The position numbers and the translations under genes are program-made. A model generated the notes under the pieces. The model was not told the origin of the DNA and ran no database searches. It saw only the letters and a list, made by a program, of their open reading frames with translations. Source: Proteiniphilum sp. UBA4977 (lineage in GTDB: Bacteria; Bacteroidota; Bacteroidia; Bacteroidales; Dysgonomonadaceae). From it: a stretch of DNA of 46,754 nucleotides. Position 1 is the stretch's first letter, and each line of letters begins with the position of its first letter. Of the stretch, positions 9,625 through 16,729 are shown in pieces. The stretch covers positions 1 to 46,754 of the forward strand of contig DGZP01000071.1 in assembly GCA_002398565.1 (NCBI GenBank), written 5' to 3'.

Positions 9625-11376
9625 TTAAAATCTTACACTCGCTTTAATTGTTATACATTTTTGCCCTACTGACCGGCCATAAGGTCTGATGATATATTGT
9701 TGTACAGAAGCCGGCACAATAAAAGTTTCGGCATAATGCACCACGAGTGGCTCAAATTCATTATTGGGGCTTTCAACTATGATTTCGTCACCTTCCGCTA
9801 AATTCAGTACATTTACAGATTCGTTTGTTACATGTGAAACAGGTTCTGTAAATGTATGTCGCCTTGTTTCAATGAATTGTGTTCTGTATAAACCTGTTTT
9901 TTCTTCTATCCACCCTTCGCCACTGGATATTACTTCAAATTGATTATATAATTGGTTCGTAACACAGTCGGTATCTCTGTTCCACTGGATAACCTGTTCT
10001 CCCCTGTCTAAATTGATGGGTCTCGGTTTTCCGTCCAGTCCCATGCGGTTCCAGTCCCATAATTTGAAAGTGAACAGATTGGGTGTGGCGCTAATTTCGA
10101 GAACAACGGAATTCTTTCCTGAACAATGAATTGTACCTGCGGGTATTAAAAAGTGATCATGTTTTTTTGCCGGAATAATATTGATATATTTTTCGGCATA
10201 GAATTTCTGATCCTTATCAATATTTGCAGTTTTCAGATCGTGAATCATTGCATCATGATCAATATCCGTTTTTAACCCTAAATAAACAACGGCATCTTCC
10301 TTTGCATCCAGGAGATAATAACTTTCATCCTGTGTATACGGCAATCCAAAACTTTCTCTTGCAAATTTCAGTGTAGGATGAACTTGTAAACTCAGATTTC
10401 CTCCATCCATCGTATCCAGTAAATCAAAACGAATGGGAAAGTCATCACCGAACCGTGCTTCAACGGGATCACCCAGCACCTCTTTACTTTTGAGATAAAT
10501 CAGATTTACCGAAGGCATCTCGAAAAGTTCACCCTTGATATCGAAAAGCAAACTATTTTCTTCGGGAACACAGTCAAAACACCATCCAAAATTACTTACC
10601 GACTTATCCAGGTTACATATCTCTTTCATCCATTGTCCGCCCCAGGGTGCAGGATCAAAAAAAGGTACTACCCGGAAAGGTTTTTGTGCTGTTTTTTCTA
10701 TCCCTGCATAAAATGTCTTTTTGTCGATTAGTTTCGGTTCTTCTTGGGTTGTATCCAACCAATAATCCACCTTTTCATATAATTTTTTTTTGTGTTTATC
10801 CAATACTCTCCAATCATTAAAATAACCTCTTTTGTATTGAATTGAAAATTCCTCTTCCCTGTTATCAACCCCCAGACCCATTACTTTCCGCTTACGCATT
10901 CTCTGCTGTATCTCCCAACGTGGCATATCGGCATAAATGAGTAAATCCGGCTTTACCAGAAGGGAACTTCCATAACCAAATAAAATAATATTTCCATTTT
11001 TTTGTACGGATCTTATTTCTTCGCGAACAATGGAAATTTTTCCCTCATCGTAATAATCCTGAATAGAGAGATTGCTCAAATAACCAAATAAATTATCTTC
11101 TGTTATAAAAGAGTTTGTAATACGCAAAATTTCCTTCTCCGGCTTAAAAAGCTTTGAACAATCTATAAACAAGGCATGAGGAATTCTTTTAAAATAAGAT
11201 AGGAGTTCCTCATAATGAATTCCGGAATAACACTCTACAGAAATTATTTTGTCACCGGTCTCCTGAGATATTTTTTTTAAAATATTTTCCCAACCCTTGA
11301 AGAGTACTCCATTCTTGACTAAAGTCGATGGTAATTTATCATATTGGCTATTACCCTCCCACATATGTATGATCAT
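9625..11376 (-). CDS. manA: Mannose-6-phosphate isomerase, class I, fused to an N-terminal kinase-like domain
   Basis: I chose the ATG at 11376 (583 residues). An upstream TTG at 11409 would lie inside the -7 box of a strong promoter, so it is unlikely to be used. The C-terminal part (about residues 230-583) is the cupin-type isomerase: LSLQVHP gives metal ligands Q331 and H333, DESYY gives E351, and LIPAGTIHCSG gives H417. It interconverts mannose-6-P and fructose-6-P. The N-terminal 210 residues resemble a uridine/nucleotide-kinase fold (LLIYADMPRWEIQQRMRKRK is lid-like), but the expected GxxxxGK(S/T) loop is replaced by ECYSGIHYEEL, so phosphotransfer is doubtful. It heads the unit with permease and kinase and is transcribed divergently from the GntR regulator. 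Confidence 0.9.
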   Translation of the reverse strand: MIIHMWEGNSQYDKLPSTLVKNGVLFKGWENILKKISQETGDKIISVECYSGIHYEELLSYFKRIPHALFIDCSKLFKPEKEILRITNSFITEDNLFGYLSNLSIQDYYDEGKISIVREEIRSVQKNGNIILFGYGSSLLVKPDLLIYADMPRWEIQQRMRKRKVMGLGVDNREEEFSIQYKRGYFNDWRVLDKHKKKLYEKVDYWLDTTQEEPKLIDKKTFYAGIEKTAQKPFRVVPFFDPAPWGGQWMKEICNLDKSVSNFGWCFDCVPEENSLLFDIKGELFEMPSVNLIYLKSKEVLGDPVEARFGDDFPIRFDLLDTMDGGNLSLQVHPTLKFARESFGLPYTQDESYYLLDAKEDAVVYLGLKTDIDHDAMIHDLKTANIDKDQKFYAEKYINIIPAKKHDHFLIPAGTIHCSGKNSVVLEISATPNLFTFKLWDWNRMGLDGKPRPINLDRGEQVIQWNRDTDCVTNQLYNQFEVISSGEGWIEEKTGLYRTQFIETRRHTFTEPVSHVTNESVNVLNLAEGDEIIVESPNNEFEPLVVHYAETFIVPASVQQYIIRPYGRSVGQKCITIKASVRF

Positions 11377-11405
11377 TATTTCATTTGTTTGAACATATAA
11401 AGACT

Positions 11406-11438
11406 GCAAATGTATAAAATAAAATAAATGACACCAAA
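11406..11438 (-). promoter_or_regulatory. Bacteroides-type promoter for the manA unit
   Basis: On the minus strand TTTG (11438-11435) is followed by exactly 20 bases and then TACATTTGC (11414-11406). This matches the Bacteroidota vegetative promoter consensus of a TTTG -33 box, a 19-21 base spacer and a TAnnTTTG -7 box. It lies about 30 bases upstream of the ATG at 11376. Confidence 0.8.
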
Positions 11439-11446
11439 TATATTTG
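11435..11446. promoter_or_regulatory. Palindromic candidate operator of the GntR regulator, overlapping both divergent promoters
   Basis: The 12-bp perfect palindrome CAAATATATTTG overlaps the -33 box of the manA promoter. Its right half is also contained in a perfect TAnnTTTG -7 box on the plus strand (TATATTTG, 11439-11446), 37 bases before the GntR gene's GTG. A repressor bound here would shut both directions. The plus-strand promoter has no clear -33 box. GntR/UTRA proteins bind short AT-rich palindromes, so the assignment is reasonable but inferred. Confidence 0.55.
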
Positions 11447-11483
11447 AAGATTTTTAAATTTTGCTTTTCTTTGCAGAAAAAAA

Positions 11484-12206
11484 GTGAACATCAGAAGAGT
11501 ACCTTTACACAAGCAGGCCGAATCTTATCTAAGAGGATTGATTGAATTAGATGAGTTTAAAGATGGGAAAATGCTTCCAAATGAGGTTGAATTGTCTGAA
11601 CAATTGAAAATATCCAGAAATACCTTAAGACAGGCAATAAATACGCTTGTCAGCGAGGGACTCCTTATTCGTAAGAGAGGTGTAGGAACAAGGGTTGCAG
11701 AAAAGAATATTTATAGCGAAGCAACTAACTGGCTCAGTTTTTCGCAGGAAATGAAGATATTGGGAGTAGAAATTGAAAACTTTGAGCTTCACATTACCAG
11801 ACAGATACCTAGCGAAGAGGCTCGGTCTTTTTTTTCAATTTCTGAAGACTCCAAAGTTTTGCGTTTGGAAAGATTACGAGGGAAAGTTAACTTTCCGTTT
11901 GTCTATTTTATATCTGAATTTAATCCTGTAATCCCCCTGGATGGAACGGAAAATTTCAACAGGCCCCTTTACGATATATTAAGAGATGATTATCAGATTA
12001 TAGTAAAAACATCAAGGGAAGAAATTAGCGCTGCACCTGCCAACAATTTTATTGCTTCTAAGCTGGAAATCGAAACCGGAGATCCGATCTTAATCCGAAA
12101 AAGAGCAGTAAGTGATAAAAACGGACAACCAGTAGAATACAATATTGGTTGGTATCGGGCAGACTCTTTTACTTATAAGATAGAATCTGCCCGTAGTGGA
12201 ATTTAG
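11484..12206 (+). CDS. GntR-family (HutC/UTRA type) transcriptional regulator
   Basis: The protein has 240 residues and starts at GTG 11484; an in-frame stop at 11445-11447 rules out a much longer form. Residues about 5-72 are a winged helix-turn-helix of GntR type (LPNEVELSEQLKISRNTLRQ; IRKRGVGTRV). Residues about 90-235 are a UTRA ligand domain, which in this family usually senses a sugar phosphate or other pathway metabolite. It is the only convincing plus-strand gene in the window. It diverges from the manA-permease-kinase unit, which it probably represses until the inducer, plausibly a hexose phosphate, accumulates. It converges with the GH106-like gene, leaving only 45 bp between stops. 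Confidence 0.9.
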   Translation: MNIRRVPLHKQAESYLRGLIELDEFKDGKMLPNEVELSEQLKISRNTLRQAINTLVSEGLLIRKRGVGTRVAEKNIYSEATNWLSFSQEMKILGVEIENFELHITRQIPSEEARSFFSISEDSKVLRLERLRGKVNFPFVYFISEFNPVIPLDGTENFNRPLYDILRDDYQIIVKTSREEISAAPANNFIASKLEIETGDPILIRKRAVSDKNGQPVEYNIGWYRADSFTYKIESARSGI

Positions 12207-12251
12207 GCTTGAGACTGGTCTCCCGTTTTATAATTCAAGTAAATCTTATAT

Positions 12252-15200
12252 TCATTCAGTGAATAATAATTTTACGGGACCTTGTAGTCCGGCATTATAT
12301 TTGTCGAAGTCTGGATTTTCGTCCCATCCCCAGGTACGAAGTTTTCCCAAATCTTCTTTTAACCAAATATCGCCTATCATCAGATTCCCTATTCGTATCC
12401 TGATTCTGTTATTTCCGGATTTTAATTCATCAGTCAAATCAAACACAAAAGGAGGCCACAAGCGAGCTCCTATTGATTTGTCATTTATAAAAACCTCTGA
12501 CATGTATTTTATCTTGCCTAAATCCAGAGAAACATTCGAACCTATTTTATCAAATTTTACTGTAGTTTCGTAGTCAACATATCCTGTATATTGTTGTAAT
12601 CCGTATGTGTACCATGATTGAATCCGGCAATCTTCTTTTTTGCCAACCCCGAATTTGAAAGGAGATATCAAAAATGATTTTAACTCTTCCGTAGCAGTAA
12701 AAAACGACAACAACGCTGCATTCTCTTTTAACTGGACAACGTTTTCCGTCAGATGTTTCTTTTCTCCATCAATCCAGACATCGGATCCGATCATTCCCGC
12801 AGGGAAGGTTACGGATGTACTGCCAATGGGAATTTGAGTCCGCCAGTAAATATTGTCCGCCAGTTTTCGCAATTTGGAGGTATCTCTCCTGTCTCTCGGA
12901 TGATTTTCGTTCCTGTAATATTCCCATGCAGAATCATCATACCCGGGTTTCAGTTTTTCCATGTCCAGGGCTTTATTGTTTGTATACTGAATCTTGGCTG
13001 CCGTTTTATAAATCGTATCAGTCCCGGGAAAAGAGAGTGTCCATTTTTGATCTAAAATAATTTCTTTGAATAAAACCGGCGTTTGTTCGGGTTTCTTCCG
13101 GATATTTTTATGATTATTACTGAAAACCAGCCAATATCCTTCTACTGGTTGCAAAGTCAGGGATAGCTTGTTATAATCACTCTCCCGGACAACCTCCACC
13201 GGCTTTATTTGTCCGGTTTCGCAATTCCATATTTCCGCTGAACCTTCTCCGTCTCTCAGCCATACGGTGAAATCTTTGATACTGTCTGTATTATTGGATA
13301 ACCAGTAAAAATCGCTATCCCCTATTTTACGATGAGAGGTATAAAGTCTTCCAGAGTTTTCCAGACGGATTTGTGTTCTGATTTTTGTATTTAGCATATT
13401 GATCATTTGATCCATACGATTTTTCCCGGTGGCCAGATCGATCACATTCTTCTGCCTTTTTAGTTCTTGCATTTGACTTATAATCAGACTGTCTCTCATT
13501 CCTTCCTCAACAGATCCTTGTGGTAATTCTCCCAGAATGATTACAACACCACCCTCCTTTGCAAACTCAAGGATTCTGGCTGAAACTGCTTGAGGAATAA
13601 TACAAACGGGAGGAAGCACTATTGCCGAAAACTCATGGTCTTTTATGATAATCCTGGCAGTATTGTCTTTAGTCAGGACTGATCCTTTTTCCATATAATA
13701 TCTGTCGGCAACCAAAAAGTCGATATTGTTTTTATTCATTTGTTCCATCGCATCTGAATATACCCTGTTGGTTTCTATTGTGCGCTTATCCCATTTTTGA
13801 GTACTTTCGTTTGAAAAATAATCTTCTGTCAGCGCCCAGACACTTTCCAGCGGATTAATCAACAACACATCGGCAACCAGCCGACCCTGCCGGGTAATAA
13901 AAGCGGCCCGCCTGGCAAAATCAGTCCAGTAATGCAGATAGGGCCAGTAAGGATTTTCGGTATACCAATCGGCAGGATAAGGTATTGTCTCTATCTTCCG
14001 GTTTGTATTGATTCCATGAGGTACCACATGATTGACTCCAAATGAGGTGATGGAGTTAATTGTCATTTTCATCATTTTGGGGGTCTGTTCCCATCCGGCA
14101 ACACCCATAATTTCAGACATAAACGGACGATCCTCAAATTCTGCAACAGATTGTGTTTCTTTGAAATCACGCACCTTCTGTGAAGACATTTGAAGACAAT
14201 CATTTCCCGGCATGGTTGCCGTTCTCTGCATAAGCATAAAATCTCCAACAGACTTTGGCTGAGCCAGCAGGCCTTCCCACAAATTTGAAATATAATACAT
14301 GTTACACTGTTCCAGCCAGTTCACCACTGGCTCCATAAAACATTCCTTGTACACATTCGACACCACGTCGAACCAATCGTAGCGCGCCTTGGCAAATATT
14401 CCAGCATCATCCTTTTCTGTCAATAACGGAAGCCACAAGCGAATATCCCGTTTTTTTATCTCATTGTAACGTTTCGAAAAATAGTCAGACCATGCCATTT
14501 GCCAGCCATAATTTCCTTCATGGTCGACAAAAACACCCGGAATAGTTTTTCCCATTTCGCCGCCAAAATGTTTTTCATACTGTGTATGAACAAGCGGAAT
14601 AAAAGCATCCATCAATCTGGAATCAAGATAATTAATTTTCACTCTTTCCTCCTGTGGCAGAGAGGTTATAATATAGGTATACACCACCCAGTTCCCTTCC
14701 GGAGCACTCCATTTAAGATTACTTCCTTCTCCGATTATCCGTAATGTAGAGGCATCAATCTTATTGTTAACAATTTTACCTGCTACGGCAAAATCGAGTG
14801 TATCAAGCCGGAAAGTTGAATTTCCCGACACCTCATACCGTTTCCATTCGAGGTATTTTGCCTCGAGTTCGGGATGTTGTTCCAGCACCTTACCGGCAGC
14901 CTGGCCACTTGGCCAGTTATATTCATCGCAATAACCCAGGGTCAGCCCGTAATCATGAGTCTTTTTCACGGCGTTCCCGTAGCTGTTGAACCACGGCTGT
15001 GCAAGATACTGTTCCTTTGGCAGTACGGGATACGCTCCGGTCTGATATATTCTGAGACTACCCCGTGGGTGGGCGTACCCCGGATTCAATCGCTGTTTGG
15101 CCATCTCATCTATCATTGACGCAGCAAAATGTTCATCCCTGATGGTGTCGTCCCAAAACCAAAAAGCATGAGGAGCATAAAACATGGGCGGATCGACAAA

Positions 15201-15320
15201 CATGGTGCGAACCACTTTGGGATCATTGTACTTTTTTTTCCATTCAGGCGAGCTATAGATCCTGACACTGCAGGATATCAGCAAGATAATACAGATAGTA
15301 TAGCTACGATATTTACTCAT
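12252..15320 (-). CDS. GH106-like glycoside hydrolase, probable outer-membrane lipoprotein
   Basis: I use the ATG at 15320 (1022 residues); the upstream GTG at 15329 adds only three residues. The N-terminus has a lipobox (LLISC, C17). The hydrolase begins with PHAFWFWDDTIRDEHF and NPGYAHPRG, the typical opening of GH106 alpha-L-rhamnosidases. VDHEG (E268) and MSEIMG (E403) fall in the areas of the two GH106 catalytic glutamates, followed by GVNHVVPHG. The C-terminus is a beta-sandwich of the GH2 sugar-binding type (EVFINDKSIG, then RLWPPFVFDL). GH106 enzymes release terminal alpha-L-rhamnose with a calcium cofactor. The sequence is divergent, so rhamnosidase activity is likely rather than proven. 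It is the last gene of the long PUL transcript and lies 50 bp after the GH43-like gene. Confidence 0.75.
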   Translation of the reverse strand: MSKYRSYTICIILLISCSVRIYSSPEWKKKYNDPKVVRTMFVDPPMFYAPHAFWFWDDTIRDEHFAASMIDEMAKQRLNPGYAHPRGSLRIYQTGAYPVLPKEQYLAQPWFNSYGNAVKKTHDYGLTLGYCDEYNWPSGQAAGKVLEQHPELEAKYLEWKRYEVSGNSTFRLDTLDFAVAGKIVNNKIDASTLRIIGEGSNLKWSAPEGNWVVYTYIITSLPQEERVKINYLDSRLMDAFIPLVHTQYEKHFGGEMGKTIPGVFVDHEGNYGWQMAWSDYFSKRYNEIKKRDIRLWLPLLTEKDDAGIFAKARYDWFDVVSNVYKECFMEPVVNWLEQCNMYYISNLWEGLLAQPKSVGDFMLMQRTATMPGNDCLQMSSQKVRDFKETQSVAEFEDRPFMSEIMGVAGWEQTPKMMKMTINSITSFGVNHVVPHGINTNRKIETIPYPADWYTENPYWPYLHYWTDFARRAAFITRQGRLVADVLLINPLESVWALTEDYFSNESTQKWDKRTIETNRVYSDAMEQMNKNNIDFLVADRYYMEKGSVLTKDNTARIIIKDHEFSAIVLPPVCIIPQAVSARILEFAKEGGVVIILGELPQGSVEEGMRDSLIISQMQELKRQKNVIDLATGKNRMDQMINMLNTKIRTQIRLENSGRLYTSHRKIGDSDFYWLSNNTDSIKDFTVWLRDGEGSAEIWNCETGQIKPVEVVRESDYNKLSLTLQPVEGYWLVFSNNHKNIRKKPEQTPVLFKEIILDQKWTLSFPGTDTIYKTAAKIQYTNNKALDMEKLKPGYDDSAWEYYRNENHPRDRRDTSKLRKLADNIYWRTQIPIGSTSVTFPAGMIGSDVWIDGEKKHLTENVVQLKENAALLSFFTATEELKSFLISPFKFGVGKKEDCRIQSWYTYGLQQYTGYVDYETTVKFDKIGSNVSLDLGKIKYMSEVFINDKSIGARLWPPFVFDLTDELKSGNNRIRIRIGNLMIGDIWLKEDLGKLRTWGWDENPDFDKYNAGLQGPVKLLFTE

Positions 15321-15370
15321 GATGTACACAAATATTTTTTATCTCCACCTATTTTCCAGCGGAGCGGGGA

Positions 15371-16474
15371 TCAATAACTCCATTCATTTTCCCAAAAAAT
15401 GAGCGGCCTGTCTTCTCCAAAAGTAACCGGTAACCAGATATAACGTCCGTCTATGGCATTCTCAGGGCGCCACACATCGGCCATAAAAATATACAGATCC
15501 GGTTTATTGTGGACTTTCAGTACATAGGTACTTTGTCCCCCGAAAGTGATTTCACTATCGGCCCCCCTGCATGGATTACCCAATTCTTTCCAGGGACCCC
15601 AGATTGAAGCTGCTACGGCAGAACGTGCCGCATTAGGTTTCCATCCAGTACAGCCTGAACCTATAAAATAATATTTTCCATTTCTTTTAAACAAAGTGGG
15701 AGCTTCCATATATCTTTTCAGGAAAACACGTTTATATTTCCCTGTGTAAGACAGATAATCATCCGTTAGTTCTGCAATTTGTGTTGTTCCATTTTCTTCT
15801 GATGAATAGATATGATAGGCTTTGTTATCATCATCCATAAAAATAGTCATATCTCTGGTCATTTGCCCCTTTTCAAAATCTCTTTTAAGAAATTGCAAAG
15901 GATCCTCTTTATTGTCCTCCATATTGGAATCAGGAGATCTATCTGCTTCCATGATATCCATGGGCCATTTACCCGGATTGGGCCGCATGCTTCTTATAAA
16001 GTTAAATGGACCTGTGATATTGTCACTCACAGCTACACCTGCTCGGGCAGATTTGTATCCCTGATCTTTCAATTCCAGATGAAACCACATGACATATTTT
16101 TTTGTTTTTACGTTATATACCACTTTAGGCCTTTCCAATACGCATCCTTTTTCGATATCACTCCCCGATCCTTCTTTGTCAACGGTGAATACAATTCCTT
16201 CATCTCTCCAGTTGTAGAGATCTGTTGAAGAGTAACAATGTACTCCTACATGTGCTTTATTGCCTTGTGCCCCCTCTACCTTATGTTCCCCAAACCAATA
16301 ATACTTCCCTTTATCAAACAGGAACCCACCTCCGTGGGCATTGATATGGACTCCGTTATTATCCAGCCAAAGTTCTTTGGGAGTAAAGGAGTGAAGTTTT
16401 TTTCCCTGTCCATAGGAATAAGGCATACTCACCAAACAAACTCCTATTAAAAGGACTGACATTTTTCGTTTCAT
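15371..16474 (-). CDS. Secreted GH43-like five-bladed propeller hydrolase
   Basis: The protein has 367 residues with a signal peptide of about 22 residues. The propeller opens with INAHGGGFLF and YYWFGEHK, a start seen in GH43 subfamilies near 24 and 34 (exo-beta-galactanase and beta-galactofuranosidase types). The usual N-terminal catalytic Asp is not obvious here; H47 and G48 occupy the area. RDMTIFMDD (about 207-215) and MEAPTLFKRNGKYYF (E257) match the pKa-tuning Asp and general-acid Glu regions. A galactose- or galactofuranose-releasing role would suit the GH27 and GH2 neighbours, but subfamily cannot be fixed by eye. It follows a 255-bp gap after the GH92 gene, the largest inside the PUL, so it may have its own start site. 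Its immediate leader repeats that of the GH38-like gene at 1-3361. Confidence 0.75.
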   Translation of the reverse strand: MKRKMSVLLIGVCLVSMPYSYGQGKKLHSFTPKELWLDNNGVHINAHGGGFLFDKGKYYWFGEHKVEGAQGNKAHVGVHCYSSTDLYNWRDEGIVFTVDKEGSGSDIEKGCVLERPKVVYNVKTKKYVMWFHLELKDQGYKSARAGVAVSDNITGPFNFIRSMRPNPGKWPMDIMEADRSPDSNMEDNKEDPLQFLKRDFEKGQMTRDMTIFMDDDNKAYHIYSSEENGTTQIAELTDDYLSYTGKYKRVFLKRYMEAPTLFKRNGKYYFIGSGCTGWKPNAARSAVAASIWGPWKELGNPCRGADSEITFGGQSTYVLKVHNKPDLYIFMADVWRPENAIDGRYIWLPVTFGEDRPLIFWENEWSY

Positions 16475-16495
16475 ATGACTAAAATATTTATTTTC
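16469..16495 (-). repeat. 27-bp leader repeat, copy 2
   Basis: Identical to 3356-3382 and placed the same way, over the ATG and immediate leader of the GH43-like gene. Further upstream the 255-bp gap (16475-16729) is AT-rich and holds a 14-bp inverted repeat (CAAAAC-AA-GTTTTG, 16530-16543). A weakly similar stretch to copy A of the longer repeat lies near 16581-16620. I see no gene in the gap. Confidence 0.8.
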
Positions 16496-16729
16496 TGTTT
16501 CATTAGACTTTTTCTGCGCTCAACATAGTCAAAACAAGTTTTGCCCATGTATTCACTTATCGAAAAAGCTCAAAGGCGTCATATCTAAATTATTGATAAT
16601 CATAATCTTGAATACATCAATATAGATATCCCTTCATATGATTATTTTATTTTTATTATGGTGTATGAAACTTTTACATTAAACAAAAGCAGAGTGAATT
16701 AATTTACTTTGCCGAGTAATGCAAAAAGT

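Noticed and set aside
11377..11409. Upstream TTG start for the mannose-6-phosphate isomerase
   Set aside because: It falls inside the -7 box of a near-consensus promoter; the ATG at 11376 is 30 bases downstream of that box.
12207..12251. GAGAC-tg-GTCTC inverted repeat between the GntR and GH106-like stops as a terminator
   Set aside because: The stem is only five pairs with a two-base loop and the following T-run is short, so I do not call a terminator.
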